From a virus: DNA of 64,000 bases. The stretch covers positions 95,143-159,142 of IMG/VR virus record IMGVR_UViG_3300031576_000005; one strand, written 5' to 3'. Shown piece after piece: positions 51,551 to 60,684 of this stretch; position 1 is the first letter of the stretch, and every line of letters begins with the position of its first letter. The notes under the pieces were generated by a model that was not told the origin of the DNA, did no database searches, and was given only the letters and a program-made list of their open reading frames with translations. The translations under genes and the position numbers were made by a program.

Positions 51551-51940
51551 TTATTGTTGTTTAAATCCTTCTTTGTATACAGCATCATAACACAATTTCT
51601 TTGTAAATACATAATTCTGTTGAAGCTTTCTAATTAATTGTTGTATGGAATCTCCATATTCATATCCTTGAAGAATAATTTCCGAAGAAGCTTCTTTGAT
51701 ATTAGCATAAATTCTTGAATTAAGTTGTGGAAGAGCTAATACAAAATGGTTTTTTCCGTTGCTTTCGAATGATAAAACAAAATAGATAGAATTATCTCTC
51801 TTATTTTGATAAGAATATTGGTTTTTCCAATTAACAGGAATTTGATTAATTATAAATCCCTGTAAAATACTCTCTTTCCAACTCGTCATGTCCTTTACTA
51901 AATATTTTTTACCGACAATCCATTTTATATTAGTTTTCAT
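51551..51940 (-). CDS. Hypothetical protein
   Basis: About 129 aa from ATG 51940. Strand-rich (WIVGKKYLVKDM, YFVLSFESNGKNHFVLALPQ). Longer starts lie inside the previous gene. No family. Confidence 0.55.
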   Translation of the reverse strand: MKTNIKWIVGKKYLVKDMTSWKESILQGFIINQIPVNWKNQYSYQNKRDNSIYFVLSFESNGKNHFVLALPQLNSRIYANIKEASSEIILQGYEYGDSIQQLIRKLQQNYVFTKKLCYDAVYKEGFKQQ

Positions 51941-52124
51941 AAGTATTTGATTTAGCCCCTTCTTCATATGCATTATTTAAAAGAGTGGCTATATCTAAAG
52001 CCAATCTCATGTTTTGGTCTAAATTCATTAGGGTCGCAACCTTCTCACCATCTATTTTGTCAACACACCAATAATAATGATGACGACCAGAATGTTTAAC
52101 GGCTTTATAAATTATTTGATTCAT
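51930..52124 (-). CDS. Small hypothetical protein
   Basis: A 64-aa protein with KAVKHSGRHHYYWCVD near the start. Overlaps both sides. Unknown. Confidence 0.5.
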   Translation of the reverse strand: MNQIIYKAVKHSGRHHYYWCVDKIDGEKVATLMNLDQNMRLALDIATLLNNAYEEGAKSNTYEN

Positions 52125-52579
52125 TATTTTTGATGTCCATTTTCATCAAAATCATCTGGGAATAAATAAACTTGATAGTCATGGACTCGAACCATAAATT
52201 TTTCCATGAATGTATCCCAAGCATCTCTGGCATCCATGTCTCTTGGTTCGTCAAGAAAATGTTCAAAAACTAAATGTGCAAAGGCACACTCGAAATGGTC
52301 ATTTTTACTCAACTCGGCCTGTGTTGGAAAGCCGCTTTCATCGGCTTCCATTAGTTCTAAAATAGAATGTTCAGTCCAGCACCCCACAGAACCATCGCCA
52401 TTAGGGAGAAATGGAAAGAGATAAAACAATACTTTATTTTTAATTAAAATTTGCCTAGCCTCTTCTACAGCATCAACCTTCTTCTTATCTTCATCTGACA
52501 AAGTATTGTAAAATGATTTGGCGCGTTTATCGGCCTCGGCTTGAGCGGCCTCTAGGTGTTCTTTGTTTTTGGGATACAT
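52124..52579 (-). CDS. Hypothetical protein
   Basis: About 151 aa from ATG 52579, six bases after the upstream stop. Acidic and helical (DEPRDMDARDAWDTFMEKF). Unknown. Confidence 0.55.
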   Translation of the reverse strand: MYPKNKEHLEAAQAEADKRAKSFYNTLSDEDKKKVDAVEEARQILIKNKVLFYLFPFLPNGDGSVGCWTEHSILELMEADESGFPTQAELSKNDHFECAFAHLVFEHFLDEPRDMDARDAWDTFMEKFMVRVHDYQVYLFPDDFDENGHQK

Positions 52580-52584
52580 ATATT

Positions 52585-53394
52585 TTATTTGGTTTTTACA
52601 GGAACGCCAGCACAAATTTTACAAGTGCAAAATTCTGTTCCAGAACTTTTCTCAAATCCATCCTTTCCAGCTTCTTGATAAGTTTTTCCACACTTATGAA
52701 CCCACATTCCCCCACTAACATATGCCCGGCCACCCATACCTCCATTATATGCTTTCCATAACTCCGAAATTTCTCCCGCTTTCCTTTTTCTTTCTTTTGG
52801 AACATAAGTTGATAGCCAAAATTTTAACTCTTCGATATGGTCTTTTAATTCTCTAATTGTGCTTAAAATACATTCGTCTTCAGTTTTAAAGAGATAATTA
52901 TCTTCTATCGTAAATTCCATATAAGGACAACTAAAATCACGTACATGAAATAAATCTTTTTGGGAAAGAAATGAAAGTTCATTGTCTCTTTTTTCAATTT
53001 TTTCGATAATTACTTCTCTCACAGAGGGGCTTCGAAAGCTTTTGCTATACATAACTGATGCGAAAACAATGTTTCCCACAACAAATCCCCTTTTCTTTGT
53101 GTGAAACGGAACTCCTTCGTATCTATTTTCAAGCACAAAGCTAAACGGTTTAACTTCTTTACCCTTATTGAAATCATTTAAAAAATGTAATATTTCATAA
53201 TTTTTTAATGTATAAAAATATGGGGAATTGGTGAATATTTGTAATAATTTTTTCTTAGGATGCAATAAGAATTTATCTTTAATTTTCGAACAAAGAGCTA
53301 AAACAATTGGATTGTCAGTTTTTGATTGTTTTTTTCCAGCTTTAATGTATTCTTCGGTTACTTCAATCATTATATTATTTTTAATTATATTCAT
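52585..53394 (-). CDS. Hypothetical protein with Cys-rich C terminus
   Basis: A 269-aa protein. VTEEYIKAGKKQSKTDNPIVLAL resembles the first motif of small phage proteins; charged helices follow, and the end holds HKCG, CTCKIC, a possible zinc site. Function unknown. Confidence 0.6.
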   Translation of the reverse strand: MNIIKNNIMIEVTEEYIKAGKKQSKTDNPIVLALCSKIKDKFLLHPKKKLLQIFTNSPYFYTLKNYEILHFLNDFNKGKEVKPFSFVLENRYEGVPFHTKKRGFVVGNIVFASVMYSKSFRSPSVREVIIEKIEKRDNELSFLSQKDLFHVRDFSCPYMEFTIEDNYLFKTEDECILSTIRELKDHIEELKFWLSTYVPKERKRKAGEISELWKAYNGGMGGRAYVSGGMWVHKCGKTYQEAGKDGFEKSSGTEFCTCKICAGVPVKTK

Positions 53395-53401
53395 ATTTTT
53401 A

Positions 53402-53566
53402 TTATTTTATCCTTTCAATCCAAAATCTATATTGATTCGCAACCAATCCTTTAATAATTCTCTGAGCATACCATTTAACAAGCCGGGCTAATAAATGAGA
53501 ACGATAATTGCCTATTGTAATTTTCTTTTTATTTCTTCTATCGTAATAGCGTACTCTATATTTCAT
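53402..53566 (-). CDS. Small basic protein (54 aa)
   Basis: ATG 53566 overlaps the TGA of the methylase (ATGA); 54 codons to TAA 53402. Strongly basic (YRVRYYDRRNKKKITIG). Likely nucleic-acid binding; unknown. Confidence 0.55.
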   Translation of the reverse strand: MKYRVRYYDRRNKKKITIGNYRSHLLARLVKWYAQRIIKGLVANQYRFWIERIK

Positions 53567-54390
53567 GTCAATATTTTTGATATTCTATTATTAAAATAAA
53601 GACATTCTGTTCTTATACCTTTCCTAGCGAATCCACTCACATCATGAGAACAGGTAGCCCTAACCTCTTTTGTAATTTTCTTCCATTTATTTTTTAACAA
53701 ATCATCATAAATTGAATGTCCATATCCAGAAAGAATAATCATTGCTTTAGAATCCACTATTTTGTCTACAAGCTCTTCATGATTTTCGGGTGACATTTCG
53801 TTTGGATAAAATCCGTCTATCCTTGTTGCCGGAATGTATGGCGGGTCTAAATATATTAAAAAATCTTTCGAATTACACAAATTAAAACATTTCTTCCAGT
53901 CTCTATTTAAAATTTGAACATTACGAATTCTATTATATAATAATTCCAAATTATCGATTGAAGACAAATACATCTGAATTGTGGCGGGGACGCTAGATGC
54001 TTGAGATTCTAAAGCAAAGCGTGGTCCTTTGCTCCAAATACCACTAAACGAAAGTTGGGCAACATAATACCATTGAAAAGCTTTCTCAACATCATTTTGT
54101 TGATTCTTCCACCCGTCTTTAAATAAATGAAAGTCTCTTTCGTTATAAGGGGTTAGTAATAATTTCTTTTTCAATATCTTTGTTTTAGTATTATCTCGAA
54201 CAACACTAAAGAAATTTGTTATTCCGTTATTAATGTCATTGAATATTTCAATTTTTGAAGGTGGCTTCCTCAACAAAACCGAGCCAGTCCCGCCAAATAG
54301 TTCTGCGTACCCCTCGTGATTGGGCATTAGATTAATTATCCATTTTGAAAGTCGGGCTTTACTTCCGAACCATGGGAAGGGATTATTCAT
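53563..54390 (-). CDS. DNA N6-adenine methyltransferase (Dam-like, D12 class)
   Basis: A 275-aa class alpha methylase. PFPWFGSKARL at the start, AELFGGTGSVL near 29-40 (SAM site) and LIYLDPPY at 178-185 (catalytic DPPY) are in the D12/Dam order. It methylates adenine, perhaps against host restriction. Specificity unknown. Confidence 0.88.
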   Translation of the reverse strand: MNNPFPWFGSKARLSKWIINLMPNHEGYAELFGGTGSVLLRKPPSKIEIFNDINNGITNFFSVVRDNTKTKILKKKLLLTPYNERDFHLFKDGWKNQQNDVEKAFQWYYVAQLSFSGIWSKGPRFALESQASSVPATIQMYLSSIDNLELLYNRIRNVQILNRDWKKCFNLCNSKDFLIYLDPPYIPATRIDGFYPNEMSPENHEELVDKIVDSKAMIILSGYGHSIYDDLLKNKWKKITKEVRATCSHDVSGFARKGIRTECLYFNNRISKILT

Positions 54391-54662
54391 ATAGATTTTT
54401 TAACCAATATCATTTCAATTAAATGTAAAAAATAAGACATTATTGCGACAATAAGTGCAATCATAAATCCATAAATTCCATGCCCACGTAATAACAAAAC
54501 CATCCAAGCAATATGAAAAGATAAACAATAACTACATTTATACAATTCTGATGTAATTTTATTTTTATCTAACAAATCTCGTAACCCCTTTGTCAGAGTG
54601 GGGTAATTCATGACCCAATAAATCGAGTAACAGAAAAACGAGAGTAAAATTATGTCGTGCAT
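54387..54662 (-). CDS. Membrane protein with CxxC
   Basis: 91 aa from ATG 54662. Three hydrophobic segments; KCSYCLSFH (CxxC-SFH) sits before the second, like DUF1360-type small membrane proteins. Unknown. Confidence 0.6.
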   Translation of the reverse strand: MHDIILLSFFCYSIYWVMNYPTLTKGLRDLLDKNKITSELYKCSYCLSFHIAWMVLLLRGHGIYGFMIALIVAIMSYFLHLIEMILVKKSI

Positions 54663-54663
54663 A

Positions 54664-54945
54664 TTATAAAAATACAACTTTATTGTGCTTAACAAAAGAA
54701 CTATAATCTAATGGTTCGTTGTTTGAAGTTTTACTTTTTTTTAAGAAATGATTGGTATATATAGCGACGTTTTTAATACTAGAATATTTGGTATAAAAAT
54801 TCTTGTAATAATGTAGTTCAGCGGTGCAGCTATATTCCCAATATTCTTTAGAATTAAAATTTGGCCGATTCCACCAAAGTTTTATTTTTTCAAATAACGT
54901 ATATTTCTGGCTTTTCACATTTTCATCATTAATATTTTTGTTCAC
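54664..54945 (-). CDS. Hypothetical protein
   Basis: A 93-aa protein, aromatic-rich in the middle (WWNRPNFNSKEYWEYS). No family. Confidence 0.5.
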   Translation of the reverse strand: MNKNINDENVKSQKYTLFEKIKLWWNRPNFNSKEYWEYSCTAELHYYKNFYTKYSSIKNVAIYTNHFLKKSKTSNNEPLDYSSFVKHNKVVFL

Positions 54946-54946
54946 A

Positions 54947-55312
54947 TTAATCTTTCTTTACTAAATTTAAAACTTCCTTAGCCTCTTCTTCGGCGGCTAG
55001 TCGGGCTTTTTCGGTATCTTTTTCCGCTAGTGATACAGCTTCTTCAAATATTTCCTTCACATGATTATTTAAAGCTTTAACAAAATAGTCTGCTGTAATC
55101 ACGTCCATCGCGGTATAGGCACTTGAACTTCCATAAAATCCATAGCGAGCATGTAGATAAAGTTCAATATCACTATCCCAAATACGACCCATTCTAATCT
55201 CAGCATGATGCTTATCATTATTCGGGCTATCTAATCCAAACGCATATTTATAATTACTTTTAACGCGATTTGCCGTTTCTTTTACTTTTTTATATTCTTC
55301 GATTTTGTTCAT
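54947..55312 (-). CDS. Hypothetical protein
   Basis: A 121-aa helical protein with a charged C-terminal coiled-coil (SLAEKDTEKARLAAEEEAKE). Unknown. Confidence 0.55.
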   Translation of the reverse strand: MNKIEEYKKVKETANRVKSNYKYAFGLDSPNNDKHHAEIRMGRIWDSDIELYLHARYGFYGSSSAYTAMDVITADYFVKALNNHVKEIFEEAVSLAEKDTEKARLAAEEEAKEVLNLVKKD

Positions 55313-55326
55313 AATTATAATATAGT

Positions 55327-55641
55327 TTATGGAATGTATCTACCTTCTCCGTGGCATTGCCAGCATTCACTATCACTTGAACGAGTACCACCATACGTTA
55401 TAATCCGTCCTTTACCATTACATTTTTCGCAATGCACTTTTTCTCGCTCTTTCTTAAGTGCCAAAGAGAGTTTGTTGTTTTCTTCTTGGAGCGGATTTGG
55501 GATGCAATCATATCCGTGAGCCATCCCATAATTGTCGTGAGCACCCTCAACCCAATTAGTCACGGTTAAAATCTGCTCAGGAGTAGCTGATATCCCAGCG
55601 TCTTCAAACGCTTCAGATATACATTCTTTCCAGTAATTCAT
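55327..55641 (-). CDS. Zinc-finger protein, DnaJ-type repeats
   Basis: A 104-aa protein; CEKCNGKGRI and CWQCHGEGRY are CxxCxGxG repeats as in the DnaJ zinc domain, enough for one zinc centre. Upstream helix binds an unknown partner. Confidence 0.6.
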   Translation of the reverse strand: MNYWKECISEAFEDAGISATPEQILTVTNWVEGAHDNYGMAHGYDCIPNPLQEENNKLSLALKKEREKVHCEKCNGKGRIITYGGTRSSDSECWQCHGEGRYIP

Positions 55642-55901
55642 ACTATTTTTAAATATTTATTAATCAATTTAATAGGATGATACCATAGTGCTATCATCAA
55701 AGTCAAGTCTAGAATCCAATCACACGGATAAGTTCTAACAATACTAAATATTGTTCCTCTTAAAATAAACGCTGGAGAAACAAACATATACATAGTCATA
55801 TAAAAAGAATAATATATATTACGGCTATCAATATAAAAGTCTAGCCATTGGTTAAAAACAGCAAAAACTACACATAAAAGAGTGATTTTAAATATTTTCA
55901 T
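55638..55901 (-). CDS. Small membrane protein
   Basis: 87 aa from ATG 55901, with three hydrophobic segments (residues 3-20, 30-48, 60-75). Unknown. Confidence 0.55.
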   Translation of the reverse strand: MKIFKITLLCVVFAVFNQWLDFYIDSRNIYYSFYMTMYMFVSPAFILRGTIFSIVRTYPCDWILDLTLMIALWYHPIKLINKYLKIV

Positions 55902-55902
55902 A

Positions 55903-56352
55903 TTATTTTTCAAAAGACCATGTAACCTCTCCCTTCCAAGGGTATTGCAAACCAAGTTCTTCGGCTAGTGCTAAAGAAATATCAATACCTGATTTATTCG
56001 TAACTTTTTTATGTTTGTTAGAGATTCCTGATTCGGATTTTGGCCTGGTTCCGTGATTCCAATAATCATCGTTTGTGCTCCAGCTTCCCACGTCTTTAAT
56101 CGGAATATTATTTATAGTTTTATTGGTCTGTGGGCAAAAAACAGTTATACGTCTACCCAAAGCCTTTCTGGAAGGAAGGGCTGCAAATACCTCGGTATTA
56201 GCATAATTTTTTTCTCCATTAGCCAACATTTTACCAGAAGCATTTGTCATAATAGTAGCTTCAACAGTAAATTTGGTGATGTGATTCGTAGAATTATTGA
56301 CGGTTGTGCAACCAAGCAACATCCAGGCGAAAGATATTAATATTATTCTCAT
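55903..56352 (-). CDS. Lipoprotein with RlpA-like double-psi barrel
   Basis: A 149-aa protein: SFAWMLLGCTT is a lipobox signal (Cys15), then ALGRRITVFC, IKDVGSW, DDYWNHGTRP and GIDISLALAEELG match double-psi beta-barrel proteins of the RlpA type, which act on peptidoglycan. It would sit in the envelope. A weak TTGATA...TATATT site lies upstream. Confidence 0.7.
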   Translation of the reverse strand: MRIILISFAWMLLGCTTVNNSTNHITKFTVEATIMTNASGKMLANGEKNYANTEVFAALPSRKALGRRITVFCPQTNKTINNIPIKDVGSWSTNDDYWNHGTRPKSESGISNKHKKVTNKSGIDISLALAEELGLQYPWKGEVTWSFEK

Positions 56353-56384
56353 TCCCTTAAGAATATAATAAATCTAGAAATATA

Positions 56385-57476
56385 TCAAGGAAAATTTAAT
56401 TTATTTTTATCAATACCTAATTCTTTAGCCTTTTTATCAGCGGTGATTGCCGCGTCTTTTTCTGTTAAAAAAATACCAAGATAATAACTTTTCTTTTGAA
56501 AATAGACCTTAGCAGTCCAATTATTATTCTCTCTATGCACCCATCTATATTTTGATGCCTGATTTTCCCAATAGTCAGTCCATCCATTTAATAATTTTGT
56601 AGCCCCGTCGTCTATTTCTTGTTTTGATAAAGATTGAATATAGTCTGGAAAATTTAATTCATTCGAATCTTTATATAAAAAATAATATACTAAATCTCTA
56701 ATTTTTGCGGCTTCTTCTTCAGAAGAATAATCTCCTAAGCAAATCCTTTTATTTTTAATGTTTATTTGTGCTCTATATTTTTGGTTTTCTTTTCTTATTT
56801 TGATACCCCTATATTTTGATGATGCTTCTTTCTTTTTCGTAAACCAACTAAAATAATCTTGTAAATCATATTTTAAATAAATATCTTTTTTGTCTGGAAA
56901 ATTTATAATCGCATCGTTTTTATAAAGAAATAGCGCTAGCTTATCATAAGCTTCGGCGGCCATTACTTCAGAACCAAATCTCTTTTTGTATGATTTACCT
57001 AAGAAATTTATGTGACAATACCAGGTTTTCCCTATTCCACAGCGCGGAATAGAAATAGCTACACCACGATATTGATTAATTTTCCTTTTAATATTTCTTT
57101 GGTGTCGATTTATTGCTTTTTCAATTTTTGTTCGAGCTATAGCTTTTTCTTTAGAACAATCAACATAAAGAAGATTATATCCTATCTTATTATCGAGAGA
57201 ATTTAATGTTTTTATCCAAAAATTTTCTCTTATTTTTAATTCTCTTTTAGAAAAACATTCTTCTATTATTTCTATTTTAAAATTTTCTTTCCCATATTTA
57301 TAAATTGCTCTATTAATTGGAAATTTTCTACTATTTTTATCATATGCTGTTTCACAATGGTCACACCAACGAATTTGTATAGTTCTTGTGGTTTTTCCGA
57401 CATAAATTTTACCACTAATTAAATTAGTTATTTTATAAACTAAATATTTTCTAATATTATGATATTCTTCAAACAT
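56385..57476 (-). CDS. GIY-YIG homing endonuclease with three AP2 domains
   Basis: About 363 aa from ATG 57476. GIY-YIG core at the start (YLVYKIT, KIYVGKT, RENFWIKTL), then three AP2/ERF-like DNA-binding repeats (YRGVAISIP..., YRGIKIRKE..., YRWVHREN...), each ending near NFP. Such fusions target DNA with the AP2 repeats. Likely mobile. Confidence 0.85.
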   Translation of the reverse strand: MFEEYHNIRKYLVYKITNLISGKIYVGKTTRTIQIRWCDHCETAYDKNSRKFPINRAIYKYGKENFKIEIIEECFSKRELKIRENFWIKTLNSLDNKIGYNLLYVDCSKEKAIARTKIEKAINRHQRNIKRKINQYRGVAISIPRCGIGKTWYCHINFLGKSYKKRFGSEVMAAEAYDKLALFLYKNDAIINFPDKKDIYLKYDLQDYFSWFTKKKEASSKYRGIKIRKENQKYRAQINIKNKRICLGDYSSEEEAAKIRDLVYYFLYKDSNELNFPDYIQSLSKQEIDDGATKLLNGWTDYWENQASKYRWVHRENNNWTAKVYFQKKSYYLGIFLTEKDAAITADKKAKELGIDKNKLNFP

Positions 57477-57486
57477 TCTAATATAT

Positions 57487-58275
57487 TTACTTTTTATCAG
57501 ACTTTGACGATGGCGACCAATCAATCCCCTTGCTTTGTTCCAAAAGCCGCAGTTTAGTCATAATAAAACGAACAAATGAAGAGCGTAAAACATCTTCGAG
57601 TTCTTTAAACTCAAAGGTAAATATACCGTTATCTTTAGAGTCTTGGTCACTAAAGATATTAAAAATCTCTTTAAAGCCACTCTTCTCGCCAATTGTATTC
57701 TGAAAAAAAGTATCACCTATGACAAACATTTTAGAATGCTCCCCCATTCTTGATAGAACCATTAAAATTTCCTCTTTGGTCATTGACACGGCTTCGTCTA
57801 CTATAATAGCGGTAGCATTGAATGTATAGCCTTGAACGTATCCAATTGGCAAACACTCAATCTTTCCTTCATTAATCAGATAATCTATTTGTGGTTTTGT
57901 TAGGAATTCGTAGAGTTTCGCGGTGAACGGTTGCATATATGGCCCTAATTTTTCATTGATATCGCCTTTAATAAAACCCATTTTGCCACTTTTAGTAAAT
58001 TCGCAAGGATTTCTAATATAAAGGATTTTAGAAACTTTCTTTTCCTTTAAAAGCATTAAAGAACAATAAACGGATAAAAAAGTTTTACTACTACCCCAAA
58101 TTCCATCTAACAAGCACATTTTTGTGTCTTTGTTAAGGGCTATCTTAATAAAATCCTGTTGTTTGGGTTTAAAGACATAATCTCTAATATTCAACTCTAT
58201 TTTAATTTTTGGTGCTTGTTCGACGTGTATACTTTTATCCTCTTTGTGCTCTTTATGCTCTTTATGTTTTGCCAT
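57487..58275 (-). CDS. phoH: PhoH-like ATPase
   Basis: A 262-aa P-loop ATPase with DGIWGSSKTFLS (Walker A variant), PFTAKLYEFL, GYVQGYTFNATAIIVDEAVSM (Walker B, DEAV) and FVIGDTFF. Family common in phages, function unsettled (possible RNA helicase). Confidence 0.85.
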   Translation of the reverse strand: MAKHKEHKEHKEDKSIHVEQAPKIKIELNIRDYVFKPKQQDFIKIALNKDTKMCLLDGIWGSSKTFLSVYCSLMLLKEKKVSKILYIRNPCEFTKSGKMGFIKGDINEKLGPYMQPFTAKLYEFLTKPQIDYLINEGKIECLPIGYVQGYTFNATAIIVDEAVSMTKEEILMVLSRMGEHSKMFVIGDTFFQNTIGEKSGFKEIFNIFSDQDSKDNGIFTFEFKELEDVLRSSFVRFIMTKLRLLEQSKGIDWSPSSKSDKK

Positions 58276-58325
58276 ATTAAATATAATAATAAGGTTGAAT
58301 ATCTCTAATATATTTACACTTAATG

Positions 58326-58775
58326 CTATCTTTTCCCACGCCTTACAGACTTATCTGGATAGCATATCCACATTAATTCTATTGGATAATTTAAGAAAAT
58401 CTCAGATGGATTCATATCTTCAAAAGGGCTTCCGCCATGATAAACCTTTCCTTTATAGGCACAACTCCATGTAGACATTTTTTTGTCTATAGCCATGACT
58501 AATATAAGAAGATGGTTTGGAGAAAATACGTGGTTAAAACCCCTTCTCCTAAGATAGAAATCATTGGGTATTAGTTTTAAATTATAACCAGACAATTTTA
58601 AAAAACTCTCCATAAATTCATGTCTCCAGTCGTCGTTCTTTGGGTGAATATTATGAATGTGTTTTAATGAAATCCCTGTCACCAGGGATAGAATATGCCC
58701 GCCACAACTACAAATCGGGCTATTTATCTCCTTGAGATATGGTTTAAACCTTGAAAAAGTATATTTCTTAAACAT
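58326..58775 (-). CDS. Hypothetical protein, possible papain-like fold
   Basis: About 149 aa from ATG 58775. CSCGGHILSLVTG near 25-37 and a later SCAYKGKVYHGG could be a Cys...His pair as in papain-like folds; only a suggestion. Promoter TTGATT-N17-TATTCT is 11 bases upstream. Confidence 0.5.
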   Translation of the reverse strand: MFKKYTFSRFKPYLKEINSPICSCGGHILSLVTGISLKHIHNIHPKNDDWRHEFMESFLKLSGYNLKLIPNDFYLRRRGFNHVFSPNHLLILVMAIDKKMSTWSCAYKGKVYHGGSPFEDMNPSEIFLNYPIELMWICYPDKSVRRGKR

Positions 58776-58786
58776 CTCTATATAAT

Positions 58787-58815
58787 AGAATAGCATTATT
58801 TATTATAAAAATCAA
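58787..58815 (-). promoter_or_regulatory. Promoter, TTGATT-N17-TATTCT with TGC extended -10
   Basis: -35 TTGATT at 58815-58810, 17-base spacer ending TGC, -10 TATTCT at 58792-58787, 11 bases to the ATG at 58775. Spacer ends AATAATGC like the one at 42365. Confidence 0.6.
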
Positions 58816-58849
58816 TAAAAAAATCAAAAATTAGTGTAAAATCTAATTA

Positions 58850-59335
58850 GTGAAAGAAACTTCTCTTGTTCAGCAGCTTTTTGATGGAAAACAAGCCTCT
58901 GCTATAAAAAATCTTTGGAAAGATGAGGATAATCATTTTTTGATTCAGAAAGAGATAGGAAAAGAACTAATTAGTCAAGAGAAAATTATAGTAAATAATA
59001 GTTTAAATCAATTTTGCTGTATTACGGCTTTGGCGTCGTTTTCTGAAAGCGAAGAAGAAAGTATTTCGGTCGCGGTCATGTTAATGTATTGTTTAAAAAA
59101 TCAAGATATTTTGCCATCACTTGAAAATCATAGGGGAAAAGCGTTTGCGAGTAGGGCGCTCGTGTGTTTGGGGCTTTTTCCGCAAGCCCTACAGAAACGT
59201 TATGAGAGGCTTGGAGCACCGAAGCCAGGATATTATAGAAACGTGGCCAAGACATGGTTTGAAATAGAAAATATGAAGAGTATTTCGTCCCACTTTATCC
59301 AATGGGAATGTTTTCTGAATGAAATGTTTCCCTAA
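58850..59335 (+). CDS. Hypothetical protein (plus strand)
   Basis: A 161-aa helical protein starting with GTG at 58850. A TAAAAT box ends eight bases upstream. It faces the minus-strand gene at 59332 and overlaps it by four bases (convergent). No family recognised. Confidence 0.6.
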   Translation: MKETSLVQQLFDGKQASAIKNLWKDEDNHFLIQKEIGKELISQEKIIVNNSLNQFCCITALASFSESEEESISVAVMLMYCLKNQDILPSLENHRGKAFASRALVCLGLFPQALQKRYERLGAPKPGYYRNVAKTWFEIENMKSISSHFIQWECFLNEMFP

Positions 59336-59880
59336 TTTTCCTTGTCTGATTTTTCTTTTGCCAACCATTCATCGATTTTCTTTTTATTTTCTTCGTCTAT
59401 TGCGCCAGGAACAACATAATTTAATACATACAAATCAAGCTCATCAGATGGCACACTAATTCTTTTCTCAATAGCATCTAAAATTTGAACCCGTCTTTTT
59501 TCTAATTCCAGATGTTCAAACGTAAGTTTTTTTAGTCCCTCTATAAGTTCAATCATATTTTTATGTATTTTTTGGAAGATTGTCTTCCTAATTATATAAT
59601 TCTCAACATTGATGTCTGGAAATTCAAGAATATTATTCTTTAAAACTGCTAATAATTCGTCTCTTTCTAGCTGTCTTAGCTTTTCTTTTGCAAAATTTTC
59701 TATTTCTTGAGATGACGGTGTTGTGACACTCCCATATTGGGTTGGAAGTAAAAGCAAAGAATATCTTTCTACTAGTTCTAGAATAGCTAACTTTCTTTCT
59801 TTGGAAAGTCCCGCCCAAACTTGGGTGGTTAAAAAATTCTCTAGGGCTTTACATAGAGATTTTTCTATCAAATAGTTCAC
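59332..59880 (-). CDS. Hypothetical helical protein
   Basis: A 182-aa protein of long helices (KLRQLERDELLAVLKN, FEHLELEKRRVQILDAI) and an acidic/basic tail. Unknown. Confidence 0.6.
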   Translation of the reverse strand: MNYLIEKSLCKALENFLTTQVWAGLSKERKLAILELVERYSLLLLPTQYGSVTTPSSQEIENFAKEKLRQLERDELLAVLKNNILEFPDINVENYIIRKTIFQKIHKNMIELIEGLKKLTFEHLELEKRRVQILDAIEKRISVPSDELDLYVLNYVVPGAIDEENKKKIDEWLAKEKSDKEN

Positions 59881-59881
59881 A

Positions 59882-60148
59882 TTATTGCATATTCTCTAAA
59901 TCTTCTAGAGAACCGTAACTAAGTAATCTCATTATTTGTTGACCGAATTGAATTTCATAGGTATAAACTATAAAAATATCATCTTTGTCCATGTTTTCCC
60001 TAATATAATCAGCTACTTCTTTTAGTTCGGAAAATCCAAACTTCTCGTGAGAAATCTTATGTCCTTTAGAAACTTTTTTAGTAGGGTCGGCCTCGGCTTT
60101 ATCAGACGTAATATAAACTCCAATGTTATCGCTTTTGATATCAGTCAT
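59882..60148 (-). CDS. Hypothetical protein
   Basis: An 88-aa protein (SDNIGVYITSDKAEADPT start). A 69-base gap upstream holds no clear gene; a TAAAAT box is visible there. Unknown. Confidence 0.55.
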   Translation of the reverse strand: MTDIKSDNIGVYITSDKAEADPTKKVSKGHKISHEKFGFSELKEVADYIRENMDKDDIFIVYTYEIQFGQQIMRLLSYGSLEDLENMQ

Positions 60149-60217
60149 ATAATGCCTTTCTTTATCTATATTTCCATAAGATTCATACTCTATTTTACAC
60201 TGTATTGTCCTTTCAAA

Positions 60218-60448
60218 TTATTTTATCATTCTATAATAAAAAGCAATTTCTTCGGCAGCCCAACGGAATAATCTAGCATCACAAAGATGATGAGTATATG
60301 GATAATATGCCAAGGGAAAATGGTCATAAACTAATGTCCATAAACCTCCAATAGAAGTTAATCCTTCGTTAACATTGTGAATAAGAACAAAGCCCCGCTT
60401 ATGTTCATACCCATTTTCGGTTTTTGTCCAATATTTTGTTTTTACCAT
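60218..60448 (-). CDS. Hypothetical protein
   Basis: A 76-aa protein with KTENGYEHKRGFVLI and a Trp/His-rich middle. Overlaps the next gene by seven bases. Unknown. Confidence 0.55.
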   Translation of the reverse strand: MVKTKYWTKTENGYEHKRGFVLIHNVNEGLTSIGGLWTLVYDHFPLAYYPYTHHLCDARLFRWAAEEIAFYYRMIK

Positions 60449-60624
60449 TTTTTCTTTTTATTTAATAATTCAATTTCACACCCTGGATTAAAGATAGCAA
60501 ATCCCACGCCATCTTCCATTTCTGCTTTAAAAATTCCAACTTTTTTCCATGTTCTTTTTTCATATAAAAAAAATTGATTAATTTTTACTTCACCAAATGT
60601 TAAACATTTACATTTTCGGGACAT
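60442..60624 (-). CDS. Small hypothetical protein, likely leaderless
   Basis: A 60-aa protein with MSRKCKCLTFGEVK start (CxC). ATG six bases after a TATACA box. Unknown. Confidence 0.55.
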   Translation of the reverse strand: MSRKCKCLTFGEVKINQFFLYEKRTWKKVGIFKAEMEDGVGFAIFNPGCEIELLNKKKKW

Positions 60625-60630
60625 ATTATA

Positions 60631-60682
60631 TGTATATCATTAATTTGCTTATTTTGCAACAGATATTTTAGTGTAATATAAA
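60631..60682. promoter_or_regulatory. Bidirectional promoter sharing one palindromic TTGCAA -35
   Basis: TTGCAA at 60654-60659 is its own reverse complement. To the right a 17-base spacer leads to TATAAA (60677-60682), two bases before the ATG of the plus-strand HNH. To the left a 17-base spacer leads to TATACA (60636-60631 on the minus strand), six bases before the ATG at 60624. Both spacers are exact. Confidence 0.7.
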
Positions 60683-60684
60683 AT

